DNA from: Pyrus communis
Lineage: Eukaryota > Streptophyta > Magnoliopsida > Rosales > Rosaceae
Direction of reading: 5' to 3'
NCBI RefSeq assembly: GCF_963583255.1
Contig: NC_084803.1
Coordinates: 23,224,428-23,288,427, forward strand
Length of the DNA: 64,000 bases
Shown here: piece by piece, positions 53,221 to 64,000 of the stretch
How positions within the stretch are numbered: the stretch's first letter is position 1
How the letters are laid out: the number at the start of each line of letters is the position of its first letter
Notes under the pieces: generated by a model
What the model saw: the letters and a program-made list of their open reading frames with translations, nothing else
Databases searched by the model: none
Told to the model about the DNA's origin: nothing
Translations under genes and position numbers: made by a program

Positions 53221-54650
53221 GTGACTCTAGAACATGTGCTAAGAAAAGAAAATCAAATGGCAAACGTTCTCGCTAACGTAGCCTCAAGTATGGCACTAGG
53301 AGAAGATGAAGCTTCAAACATACCAATTTGCCAAAAATGGGTGATCCCAATGGTCAATGAAATGCTACTAGATGACACAAATGTCATCTCAGTACTTCTA
53401 GTTGACACTGAAGAGTGGAGACATCTGTTGATTGACTACATGGAGCATGGAAAACTTTTGGATGATCCTAAACACTGCTCTAAAATACGTCAACGAGCAC
53501 CTCGCTTCCTCTACTACAAAGGAACACTATACCAACGCTCTTTTAAAGAAGTACTTCTGAGATGCCTAGGTGAGGAAGAAGCCAGTCAAGCCATGGAAGA
53601 AGCACACTCAGGCATAGACGGGGCACATCAGTCTGGACCAAAGCTACATTTCCAGCTTAAAAGAATGGATTACTACTGGCCAAGCATGGTGAAAGATTGC
53701 CTAGAATACGCCAAAATGTGCCAAGCCTGCCAATTCCATGCCAACTTCATACATTAACCACTTGAACCATTACACCCTACAGTTACTTCATGGTCATTTG
53801 ATGCATGAGGATTGGACGTTGTAGGACCAATCACACCAAAGTCATATGTAGGAGAAGCCTACATCTTAACCGCAACATATTACTTTTCCAAATGGGCTGA
53901 AGCCGTACCCCTAAGGGAAGTCAAGAAGGAAAATTTCGTTTATTTCATCAAAAAACATATCATTCACTGATATGGTGTGCCTCGTTACATCATCACTGAC
54001 AACGGAAAACAGTTCTCCAACTGACTTATGGACAAGCTTTGTGAGAAATACAAGTTCAAGCAACACAAGTCTTCCATGTATCATGCTCCGGCCAACGGTT
54101 TTGCGAAGCATTTAACAAAACAATGTACAACCTCCTGAAGAAAGTAATTGGCCAAACAAAGAGAAATTGGCACAAAAGAATAAGTGAATCACTTTGGGCA
54201 TACAGGACGACATATAGAACTCCTAACCAAGCCACGCCTTATTCTTTCGTAGATGGCGTGGAAGTTGTTCTACCACTCGAAAGTCAAATCCTCTCACTAA
54301 GGATGCCTATTTAAGAAGGCTTGACTGAAGAAGAAAATGCAAAGCTCCGGCTTCAAAAGTTAGAAGCACTTGATGAAAGAAGGCTTGAAGCTCAACAACA
54401 CTTGGAATGTTACCAAGCAAGGCTATCCAAGGCATTCAACAAGAAGGTCCACCCAAGGTCTTTCCAAACTGGAGATCTTGTCTTGGCATTACGAAGGCTT
54501 ATCATCATAACTCACAAGACAAAAAGCAAGTTCACATCAAAATAGGATGGACCTTATGTAATACAAAAGGTCTACACCAATGACGCCTACTTAATCATGA
54601 TGGAAGACGGCTTATTGGCCCCATCAATGGCAGATTCTTGAAGTGTTACT
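53221..54650 (+). pseudogene. Gypsy integrase remnant
   Basis: 53221-53757 starts with the end of the second RNase H module (KENQMANVLANVAS) and continues to the integrase HHCC finger (AHSGIDGAHQSGPKLHF, CQACQFHANFIH). 53758-54120 holds the core in broken frames (LDVVGPITPKS, YFSKWAEAVP, ITDNGKQFSN). 54123-54314 and 54321-54545 hold the core end (WAYRTTYRTPNQATPYS) and the C-terminal domain (HPRSFQTGDLVLALRR). Stops lie at 53758, 53970, 54024 and 54313. Confidence 0.88.
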
Positions 54651-54672
54651 ACCCTAAACCAAACAAACAATG

Positions 54673-54980
54673 CTCATCGCCTATATAAGCCTAAACTACA
54701 CATGGCAATAATGCTCCTCGTCTGCATGAGCCTAAACTGTACACAACACAATGCTCCTTGTTCGCACAAGCTTAAATGGTGACACTCAATGCTTCTCGCC
54801 TGCATGAGCCTAAACTGCACACGGCACAAAGCTTCTCACCTGCATGAGTTTGAACTGCACAAAGCACAACGCTCCTTGTTTTCACAAGTATAAAAAGCGA
54901 CACTCAATGCTCTTTGTTCGCACGAGCATAAATGGCGACACCTAATGCTCCTAGCCCGCAAAAGCATAAACTATGTATGG
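54673..54980 (+). repeat. Eight-unit 38-41-bp tandem array in the gypsy 3' region
   Basis: Units begin AATGCTCCT(C/T)G and fall into two types: one with GCATGAGCCTAAACTGCACA (units 1, 2, 4, 5), the other with GCACAAGC(T)TAAATGGCGACA (units 3, 6, 7); unit 8 is intermediate. Each holds a short inverted CTCG...YGAG pair. An A run of 45 bases follows (54981-55025). Confidence 0.85.
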
Positions 54981-55025
<45 letters not shown>

Positions 55026-55027
<2 letters not shown>

Positions 55028-55635
55028 AAAATCATCATCAAAATCACCACCCAAACCATAAAAAACAATCCATCATTCCTTTGAACTACGTCATGGCTTG
55101 ATCCTTCCTCAACTGAGGGTACATAGGCAACTGGAAACTTCAAAACTTTAATTATAGTCACATCATCAACAACACAAATACTTCAAAGATTAAAGAGCAA
55201 ATTCAAGAATGTGATGGTATTGCTCTTAAAGCACTTGAAAAATATCATGGTTGCCAAAAAAAAAAAAAAAAGACAACATAAGCACAAGGTGGGATGGCAA
55301 GAAAAGAAAAAAAAGAAGAAAAAAAAATTGCTTCACTAAATCAAAAGACATGCGAGACGAACCTCGTGAGTGTTGAAGCATGACGATGACAAAGTCACAA
55401 CGATGAAAAGAAATCAGCCCCAAAGCTTGAGCAACATAGGAGAGTGGGCAGCTACAAGACGGTCCTTCAAAGCACGATACAGTAGCTAAGAAAACCAAAA
55501 TGCTACGCAATCGCACTACGCAACCCCCCAGTGATTATGCAAGCAGTTTCTTGCACTGCACTACGCAACCCCCCAGTGATTATGCAAACTATGTCCAAAA
55601 GACACTACATAGCATAACACCACTGTTGTCTTTTG
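55026..55635 (+). other. Gypsy 3' non-coding region, first part
   Basis: Non-coding. It contains a duplicated 30-mer GCACTACGCAACCCCCCAGT... at 55513-55542 and 55558-55587, several A runs, and ends with TTTTG (55631-55635), the target duplicated by the solo copia LTR. Confidence 0.75.
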
Positions 55636-57451
55636 TGAAGGAAATATTTGTGAAAACTAGTTCATTTGAGCAACATCTATGCATGCAATTAACTATTAAA
55701 AGGCGGAATCATGCTTGTATGCACTAAAAAAAAAAAAACTTTACCCATGAAATTGAAAGCCTCGTGAGTGTGATGAACCAAGGCTCAACTCAAGAAAAAA
55801 GTGAGTTGAGAAATATTATACCTTTGCTGATTCCTCATTGCATAAGCAAAGGCTAATCACCCAAGAGATAGGGCCTCCATTCCTTACTTCTTAGCTCTAT
55901 GTATTTGTAGGATGAGGATGGTAGAATGGATTCATCAAGTTCCCAAAATAGAGAACCTCTAAGAGTCCACACCAAAGAGAGCATTGATGAAGAGATTAGT
56001 GACCTAGAGGAAGTAAGATTGCTAGCTATGTTCCTCTAGGGTGGCCGGCCTTCATTTAAGAAGAGAAAGAGCTTTGTGCTCTCTTCTCTTCCCTAAGAAA
56101 AACCCTATGGATGAAATGGTTATAAAGTTGCCTTTATATCACTTCACAATGGAGTGGCAAACTTGCAATTAACACAAGTTTGCCTACCCTTCACCCTATG
56201 GTCGGCCTTGATGGATTCATTGGGCTTTGTGGCCTTTTGTATTTTCAGGTTATTATAGAACTTGAGTTAATAGGCTTGACATTCAAATCTCATTGGGCCT
56301 TGTGGTCCAAAACTAACCCGAGGTCTATAAGAAACTTAATCATTTGATTAATTAACATATTAATTAATCCTAGCCATAAATAATTAAACCATTTAATTAT
56401 CCTTACTCATCTCCATTGTTTCTTCAACCTCTACCTTACTCGGTGTATGATCCATTAGGTTCTTTTTAGCGAGGCAGTGGGCGATTAGAACTCTTCAAAT
56501 CAATTGTGAATCGAAACTTACTTTCAATTCTCCCTTTAGTAATTACTCACCTTTAGGGCTTCCACAAACCATGAGTGACACCTAATAGTAAGTCATGGCT
56601 ACCCAAGCTAATCAAAAAAGGTGGAGAACCTATTCAATTTAGGATTACAATGCAATACGGTATTTCTCTAATACAATACTCTTGACCACATTGTTTGGTT
56701 TGATAGTTTATTCATGTCTACCATCCAATGTGATTCTCTTACTTATATGATTACCTTGAATGTGATTTGGAACGACTTCCTAAATATCATTCATACCCTG
56801 GCCAGAGATTCTTAATCATATCACAGAGTATTCTCCCTCAAACGGTTTGAAGGTTAGAGATCCTTTGTTGTGCATTCACTTGCCTTCATGGCTAAGTGGC
56901 TTAACCCCAACTATGTCGTGGACACCCTCTGACGAAGTAACTTTAACATAGTCAAAGATCAAGGGCCTAGCCACAAGACAACTATGATGCCTCAAGTCAA
57001 ATGACTACTTTGCATTATCTCAACCATGAGTTGTCTTGTGACATGAATATGAGAACTCCTCGTTGATCACGTTAAGTGGACTTATTCTCTATCGAGCACC
57101 TACATGCTTGTCATGGTGTCAGTCACACCAATGACTTGAGACCAGTCACTCTCCCTAAGAGAAGACATAGCACGTACTGATCTTAACTGACTATCAATGC
57201 CCAATTGGCAATCCTATGATAAGGAACGTTTAGGATATGTATTTGAAAGAGAATGGTCTCTTGAATCTAACTTCTTTAGACCACATTCTCCCAATTACAT
57301 ATTCCTTGGACTTATCGTTTAAGCATATAACATTTATATGAGACGGCTTAAAAACAATAATCTTTGCCCTTTATATTAAACTAGATTAGTTTAACATGTG
57401 AAATGTCCGTAAAGTATCATCATATGATTGGATTTAGGCACATTTCCAACA
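55636..57451 (-). repeat. Solo copia-type LTR with perfect TTTTG duplication
   Basis: 1816 bp. The minus strand starts TGTTGGAAATGTGCCTAAAT and ends ATATTTCCTTCA. The flanks TTTTG (55631-55635, 57452-57456) are identical. The long LTR with TGTTGGAAATGTGCC start is of a type common in plant SIRE/Maximus-like or related non-autonomous elements. No internal sequence remains. Contents are non-coding, with an ATTAATTAA-rich stretch near 56345. Confidence 0.9.
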
Positions 57452-58702
57452 TTTTGCACAACACCATGCGGCAAAAGTGACGCACTGCAACAAGCACCAA
57501 ACAGTGAACCTCACGGCACCAAGCAACAAAGCACGATAGCATGCACAGTGGCAGTGCACGGCAAGGGTTGTGTGACAAAAAAACACTCCTAATTGTCCTA
57601 TAAATAAGGGTCGATTGCTTCCTGTTGCTATAGGGAGAATACATAACAAATAGCAAAAGGAAAATCAAAAGAAGGAAGTACATTCCAACCAAAAGAAGGA
57701 AGCAAATTCCAAGCAAAAATGGCAAGGTGATTTTGACCACAAAGGGAAAAAAGCATGCTGTTCTTACAACAAAATCAGCAAAGAAAAGAAAAGGAAACAA
57801 AAAAACATAAGAAAAGGGCTTCAAATTTTCCAAAACATCAAAGGAAAGTACCTCTCCTTGCCAAAATACAAAAGGTAATCCCTCCAAAGCAAAGACAAGC
57901 CTTCAAGTTTCCCAAACCAAAGAGGAAAACACCCCTTGGCCGAAAAAAAAGAGAAAGGGGAAAGAAAAAAAAAAATGCAAATCCTACTTACCCAAGGACA
58001 AGTAATAAATTTTCCAAAACCTTAAAGGGAATCACCAAACCTTTCCAAAACCTTGAAGGAAATCGCCCTTATTACCAAAATTGAAGGAAGTTCCTACCTA
58101 AGGAAGGAAAAACATTTTTCCCACTACCACGAAGAAAAAAAAAAATCCAAGTCTCAAAATACACCAAATCTATTTTGTCAAAATTATGGAAAGTCAATAC
58201 GCACAATAACTATGTGCTGATTTATCCATTTCCAAAATTTTCTTTCAAGATCAAGCCTCTACTGCCCTTGAAGAAAATTTTCATTTCATTCAAGACCAAG
58301 CCTCAAAGGCCCTTGATGAAATTCATCATTTCAATTCAAGAAATACACCTCAACGGCTCTTGAAGAAAAGTTTCATTACTTTCAAGATGAAATCTCTACG
58401 GCCCTTGAAGAAAAAATTACATTTCTTTCAAGATCAAGCCTCTACAACCCTTGAAAAAAAGTTTCATTTCTTTCAAGATCAAGCCTTTACAGCCTTTGAA
58501 GAAATGTTTCATTCAAGAAATACGCCTCAACGGCCCTTGACGAAATTCATCATGTCAATTTAAGAAATACGCCTCTAGGGCCCTTGAAGAAGCAAGCAAA
58601 TTCAAGATCAAGTCTCGATGACCCTTAAGTTAGAACATTCACATTGCAGGACTTCAAAACACATTTCCTACATATGACAAGCACATGCCTACAACGCTCC
58701 TT
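57452..58702 (+). repeat. Gypsy 3' non-coding region, second part, with TTCAAGATCAAGCCT array
   Basis: Continuation of the gypsy 3' region. From 57750 to 58110 there are loose repeats of AAAACCTT(A/G)AAGGAAATC and CCAAACCAAAG type. From about 58235 to 58625 a clearer array has about eight units built on TTTCAAGATCAAGCCTCTAC and GGCCCTTGAAGAAA, spaced 45-65 bp. The frames here reflect the repeats and are not genes. Confidence 0.75.
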
Positions 58703-59683
58703 GAAGTGGGGGCATTTGTGGACATGTAAATTTCGTTGCATGCCAATGATGTATCACAAAGCTCCACGTGGCATGTGACTCCTCACAAATGGACAAGTCA
58801 TCAATGACATGTGGCACAAATCAAGCAAATGAAGAATAAAACTTCCCCAAAACTCGGCAAAAGGGGAAGAAATCCTTTAAAATCGACAAAGGATGTAAAT
58901 TGCTCCCAAAACCGGAAACAAAGCTAAAGCATCTTCACAAAACAAGTAAGAATTGAAGATTCATCACAAAATAGGCAACAAACCCCATAGATTTCGGCCA
59001 AACAAGGGAAAGTGGCTAAAATTAAGACCAAAACATGCCTAAATTCTCCCATGGACGAATCAAGATACAAATTAAAGCCAAATCCCAAAGGCATGGCTTT
59101 GAAAGTCTGTAAATAGAAGGTCCTAGGACAAGCATAAAGGTCGACAATTTCTACATTCAAGGGCTTAAATTCTCACAAAAGGAGAACCTCTGCTAAATCT
59201 TTGAAGACTAATATGCTGCCAAAGCTTTCTTCGAGGAACGTACAACTAAAGTCGAAGCTTTCTTTTGACCACAGCTGAAGCATTCCTTTGGAGAATCAAT
59301 AAGCACTTATGCCAATTCTTTCAAGACTTTGTTGTAAGCTTAAAACTTGTAACAATATTCGATTCAAGATCAAGTTGCTAAGACCCTTGAATCAACAAAA
59401 TTCCACATCAACATCACCTTTGCCACTAGTCCTACGCAAACCTAGAGGTGAACACTATCCACGCATTGTTTCAAGCTCAAAACTTGAAGCAATCGTTCAA
59501 TCATTCGTCCAAGATCAAGTCATCGTGATTCTTGGATCAACAACCTACACATCTACATCAAATTTGAAGACTGAATCAAAGGAAAATTGTAAACAGAGAT
59601 TGTAACCTACAAATTCAAATTAATACAAAACCACTTTGTACACTTGTTCTCGTTTCATTCAATACGGAATTTTCATGTTTACA
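58703..59683 (+). repeat. Polypurine tract and 3' LTR of the Tat-type gypsy element
   Basis: The tract GAAGTGGGGGCA (58703-58714) is followed by a 967-bp LTR, TGTGGACATG (58717) to CATGTTTACA (59683). The LTR contains two TTCAAGATCAAG-type pieces like the preceding array. The terminal TG...CA is regular. No partner LTR is present. Confidence 0.8.
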
Positions 59684-59769
59684 ATGTGATCTTGTGACCT
59701 TTGCTAGATTAGTAAAAGCATCTGGCATACTTTGACCAATACTCTAAAGAAATAGAATACGTCAAACTT

Positions 59770-60310
59770 TAGTTTTAGACTAGGCAATGCAGGGATCTAA
59801 ATGAGACATAATGGGAGCATACCACAACAATTCGCAACGTTCTACATGAACGTTAGCGTTCTTCTCTCCTGTTAACGACAGGAAGACTGTCTCATCAAAG
59901 TGATAATCCACAAAAAGTATGGTAAAGAGATCTCCTGTCAAGGGCTCTAAGTACCGAATAATTGTATAATCGACATAGATTCCCATTCTTCTCTAATGAC
60001 TTATTTTGGTACGTAGTGGTGGCGTTATTGGTACATAGATTGCACACCCAAACACACGTAAATGCAAGACGTCAGACTTTTATCCAATAACCAACTGTAA
60101 TGGTGAATGAGGTTGGGTAATGGTGGGCCTCAGCTTGATAATTTGGGTGGTGAGCCCTAAGCTTGATAATTTGTGCTACGAGTTTTGCAAATGCAGCGTT
60201 GTATGTGGACAATAAACACACATGTGACCAACATGTCAATGCATCAACCAACACCATAAAGTATGTAAATGGTCTGCATGTTGGTTGGATAGGTCCACAA
60301 ATTAAGGATA
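59770..60310 (-). pseudogene. Copia (SIRE/Maximus-like) integrase fragment
   Basis: Minus strand. 60310-60072, across a frame shift, gives CGPIQPTCRPFTYFMVLVDA, CWSHVCLLSTYNAAFAK and IIKLRAHHPNYQ, the integrase core. 60060-59780 gives MGIYVDYTIIRYLEPLTGD, FVDYHFDETVF and SHLDP, the region downstream of integrase. The stretch between, containing the second Asp and the Glu, is missing. It carries no LTR. Confidence 0.78.
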
Positions 60311-60319
60311 AACACTACT

Positions 60320-60908
60320 TCGAAAGTTTCAGGAATGTTGCACTTGGCTAAATTTAGTGTGAGGGTAGTGACTTGTCCCATGTTATAAAATCCAACTTCT
60401 TTGGGGATGGTTGTCTCAAGTACATCCTCTTTGATGAATTCTAGATATTCCCTAGCCACTTCTTTCTCTTAAATCTATCTTCTTGTTGTATAAAGCTTTT
60501 TAAAAAATTCAGCACATTCTGGAACTTGCTTTATTGTACCAAGAATCGGGATATTAACTTGCAACTTTCGAAAGGCTTCCAAGATGTCTTTTTCACTCTC
60601 TTCTTTCTTAGAGTGCATAAACCGGCAAGGAAAAGGTACATTTGGTAGAAATAATTGAATTCAGAACAACCTTACTAGAATTGGATCTTAATGGACCTAG
60701 GGTAGCTGCGACAATAGGATTAAAGATGATTGGATGCTGCAGCAAGGCCTCTTCTGAGCTTGTCGTGGCTGAGTCATCATTCTCCTCTTCAAACAGCAGC
60801 TCTTTGTCCACTTCTAGGTTATGTTTTGACATCTTTGGTTTAGCTCCAACCTCCATACCACTTCCCAAAGTGATAGCTTCAGCGATTTCAAAATCTCCCA
60901 TTGAATTG
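60320..60908 (-). pseudogene. Athila-type gag-pol fragment with internal deletions
   Basis: Minus-strand pieces match the intact Athila frame at 318-5810. MGDFEIAEAITLGSGMEVG (60901 down) corresponds to its residues around 480. [13 protein letters not shown] and QVNIPILGTIKQVPE follow (60610-60510). AREYLEFIKEDVLETTIPK (60459-60400) corresponds to the region beyond protease. The protease domain between is deleted, as are the gag N-terminus and primer site, since the LTR starts immediately at 60909. Confidence 0.8.
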
Positions 60909-62871
60909 TGATGTGAAAATTAACTTGACACACAAATTAAACCCTATTTGTGACAATTGTAGTAGATATGTAAGTAGGGATCATTCTAGACCGGGGATTA
61001 ACTAGGGATTTTAATCAATACAAATAAGACTCAAAAACACTAAACTAGACTCTATAGACTCAAAATTAACTTAAGACACTTAAAACAGCAACCAACAATC
61101 AAAAAACTCAATTCTAGACCTAACAAGTGATTTGGACGAAAATAGGACTTAACATGACTCAAAAGACTCAAAGAAGACAGATTTTGACTCAAATAATAAG
61201 ACTAAATGAAAGGGGGATTGTTTTTGATGAATTTAAAACTTAAAACAAAAACTTTGTAGACAACACTTTGGGAAAAAAACGAATTTAAGTGAATTAAATG
61301 CGTGATAGGCTAGTTAGAAGGTCCTTCTCCACACATGATATATGCATATGAACCAATTTCTAGTTATTATTCCTTTAGACTATGAATGAGAACGCACCAA
61401 GTTAGTTGCATCGCACAACTAACCATCAAATTTTCCTTATTTCATTGAATTGAATGAATACGCATTACAATCAAATTATCTTTCTCAAGTCCTTTATATG
61501 AAATGCATAATAAAGATACATATTAAAAGTCATTAAGTTTTGTGAAAACCATAAGCATTGACAAGGCATCTATCACTATGAAATGCATGAGACTCATACC
61601 AAGGATTTACTTAACGTGATTGTGACTAGCAACCTCCACTACTTGTGAATATAAGTGAACAACTGTTATGTGAGACTCCCTTATACTCTAGCATCAAATT
61701 CATGCCTGCAAATTAAGTGTCGACCCCCAACCCACATACATAAACAAGTTTTAATAACTTAGATAAGCAAATCACATTAATGCATTAAGAACCAATAACT
61801 AGTCGTAATCAATTCATATAAAACATATAATCACAGCTTCGAATTCACCTCTAACTAAAAAGAAATTAGTTCCACATGTTCATCATAATTGAAAACCAAA
61901 TTAACATAAACATTAAACTAAAACTAAGGATAGAAAAAACCAAGAAACGCTCCACACTCCAATGGCATGCACGGCACTCCTTTGGATGGCAGATGGCACA
62001 AGTCTTCTTCTCCTTCCTTCCTTGCTTGCGGCACTGTTGTGGTGTTTGATGGCTAAAAGTATGAATGAATGAATGAGTGAATGGATCCGTTGAATGGTGC
62101 GGCATAGGGTTGTATTTATAGGCTAATTTATGCGCAATTTCTGAAGGAAAATGATTGCACAATCCAATGGGAAAAGGGTTAAGTCTTGGCAGAAACCAAA
62201 AGGGAATGGAATAGGGGATACACAGCAAGGTTTTAGGGACTTCTAGAAGGATAGGTGCGGCACACTTGTAGGAGGAAGATAGGGTGTTCTAGAAAGAGTA
62301 TTTAGGGCAGATTCCTAAACCTAAAGGGACAAGAACACACGGCATAGGTATAGAGGAAGGATTACTACTCCTAAACCTACAAGGAATGGCCTACATGCGG
62401 CATACAAAGGTATTAAGCCTCTAGAATCTAAATTAGGTGTTTAAATGTATAACTAATCCCTTCTAATTAGCTAGATTTAAGGAACAACCTGATTTGGATA
62501 GGATAAGATAGGATAATGTTAGAGTTAGGTAAGGATAAGGTTGGTTAGGATAGGATAAGATAAGGTTGGATAAGCTTCCATATTTCTTGCTATTTCCTTA
62601 TCTTCTTTGCATTTGAACTTCTTCCTCTAGATTTGTAGCCTTTCCTAGCCCTTCTTGACTTCAATTTCGTCCATCCATTTTGCTCCAAAGTTAAGCCATC
62701 CAATCCATGCCCAAAACTGCTCCAATTAGCTTCAAAATGCACTTTCTTGCTCCTTTTGCCGTTAGGACCTAAAAACATACTTAAATAGCTTAAAAGACTA
62801 AAATAAATAGTAATTAACTAACTAAATGCAAGGAAACAACATAACTAAGTAGCATAAATATGCTCCTATCA
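60909..62871 (-). repeat. Athila-type LTR
   Basis: 1963 bp, TGATGTGAAAATTAAC to GCTCCTATCA on the plus strand, so on the minus strand it runs TGATAGGAGCATATTTATGC... to ...TCA. It aligns by eye with the LTR at 5935-7815. Its right neighbour is the polypurine tract GTGTGGGGGAATT (62872-62883 on the minus strand), so it is the 3' LTR of an element to the right. Its left neighbour is a gag fragment in the same orientation. Confidence 0.88.
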
Positions 62872-64000
62872 AATTCCCCCACACTTAGCTTTTGCTAGTC
62901 CTTGAGCAAAACGAAACAAACAAAATAAACAAAACACAACCTAAACCTTCCAACAATTGCCTCAGGGATTTCCAATGCAACATGACATATTAAAGATCAC
63001 CACTCACATAGATTTTAGTTATCCCTACCCTCGAGCACATACTTAACCATAGTTACCACTCACTAGCTCGCATTTAATCAATTAAAACATGATTATGAAT
63101 ATAGTAACATGCCTTAGAGAATCCCTCAATTCCTCATTGGATATACTCTCTATTTTCACACAAATTTTCTGACTACACTCCCTACACTAGGTATATGTGA
63201 GAAGATTGATGTCAACATGTAGACTAGCACTCACATATGTATAATGAAAGAAGGCACTTTCTGGAATTATTAACATTATATGTATGATCTCAAGAATGGA
63301 ATGCCACTACTTAGACGCGAGACCCAGGGATACCATATGCTCAAACCAATTTTAAACTCCACATATTGAAACACATAACAATCAAGATTGAAGTCAAAGG
63401 GTTTGTAACGGGGCTAAGGTATTGGCTAACAAAGAAAGGTAAGGATAAACAAAAGTTCTTAAAGCAATAGTAAGCAAAGTAATGAATTAAACACTTAGAA
63501 TTCACTTTTGAATGCAAAAATCAACTTTGAACACTAAGGGAAGATTCACACAAAACTTAGGGCCATATTCAAACTTTTTGGACCCTTTCTTCAACATTCA
63601 ACACTTGTGAGTTCGTTCTCACTTATTTTCAACTCATTTTCTTTCTTTTCTTCTTCTTTTTCTTCTTTTTCACATTTTTTTTTCCTTTTTTTTTTTCCTC
63701 TTTTTTTTTTCCTTTCTTTTTTTTTTCTTCGTGCCCCTCTTCCTCTTTTTGCACACTAACACAACTTTATATGTTTCCAAATGAAAATCCCTTCTCTCAT
63801 ACTTGTTTTTCTGCAAATTGTAGATCAAAAGGAATTTTCTCTAAGTCATGCTTTCCTATCCTTTAAAAACAAGTGTATGGATAGTCCTAATCTAGGCTAG
63901 GTAAGGATTATGTGGTTAACAAAGAAAATTAGGCAAAGTAAGGCTCAAAGGGGTTAAACCTACAATACATACGCAAAAGGGTAAGGCTTTTTGGCTCTGG
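62872..64000 (-). other. 3' non-coding region of a second Athila element running out of the window
   Basis: It begins (minus strand, right to left) before the polypurine tract GCTAAGTGTGGGGGAATT. A pyrimidine tract of about 100 bases (63640-63735, C/T only with few breaks) makes a purine run on the element strand. No coding frame is found. The pol gene should lie beyond 64000. Confidence 0.6.

Larger units (their letters stand above)
48985..59683 (+). mobile_element. Decayed Tat-type Ty3/gypsy element
   Basis: Plus-strand order: gag (49100-50260), protease (51027-51257), RT with deletion (51834-52400), RNase H (52453-53300), integrase (53500-54545), tandem-repeat 3' region (54673-58625), polypurine tract (58703-58714) and a 3' LTR (58717-59683). 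The 5' LTR and primer site are absent. The left edge lies next to the target duplication of the Mutator-like element, so it is truncated. A solo copia LTR is inserted at 55636-57451. Long 3' non-coding regions with tandem repeats are known from Tat/Ogre-type elements. Confidence 0.87.

Noticed and set aside
54673..54980. CRISPR-like array
   Set aside because: Units are contiguous and degenerate over their whole length with no unique spacers, and the context is a plant retrotransposon 3' region.
57420..57887. 155-residue minus-strand hydrophobic frame
   Set aside because: Starts in the solo copia LTR and runs through gypsy 3' repeat sequence; no domain, and hydrophobicity comes from A-rich plus-strand repeats.

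Overview
This is a stretch of flowering-plant nuclear DNA, almost certainly from a dicot. The host genes are plant-only families with GT-AG introns, and most of the window is plant LTR retrotransposons (Ty3/gypsy Athila and Tat types, Ty1/copia types, a TRIM), MITEs, a probable Helitron and a Pack-MULE-like element. Several repeat ends remind me of Rosaceae genomes, but that is an impression I cannot test here.

Only two ordinary host genes look intact: a bHLH transcription factor (10190-10924, one intron) and an early-nodulin-like phytocyanin (45863-47511, one long intron). A third gene-like set of seven short exons (40143-41308, unrecognised product) has clean splice sites but one frameshift, and lies between sequences that look like Helitron ends.

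Layout. 1-7815: an Athila-type gypsy element on the minus strand with an uninterrupted 1830-codon gag-pol frame, a tRNA-Asp-type primer site and a 5' LTR. 7821-9489: the 3' half of a copia element it abuts. 9490-11470: the bHLH gene and flanks. 11470-11800: a LINE-type RNase H fragment. 11913-36789: one old copia element swollen to about 25 kb by nested insertions. Its left LTR holds a MITE and a second copia element; its integrase region is split by a Tat-type gypsy element, which is itself split by a solo LTR and by a TRIM; the TRIM contains a whole copia unit joined at the primer-binding sites. 37756-42539: the probable Helitron. 42815-44987: a solo gypsy LTR. 45863-47511: the phytocyanin gene. 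47784-48974: a Mutator-like element with 9-bp target duplications carrying a broken piece of a BSD-domain protein gene. 48985-59683: a decayed Tat-type gypsy element on the plus strand with tandem-repeat 3' regions and a nested solo copia LTR. 59770-64000: copia and Athila fragments, an Athila LTR and the 3' region of a further Athila element leaving the window.

The elements do not form a pathway. Together they give a readable insertion history, because several junctions keep exact target-site duplications (CCTGA, TTTTA, TTTTG, GAACAATTA, TATATT). Positions of decayed fragments are approximate, and similarity statements come from reading the sequence, not from searches.
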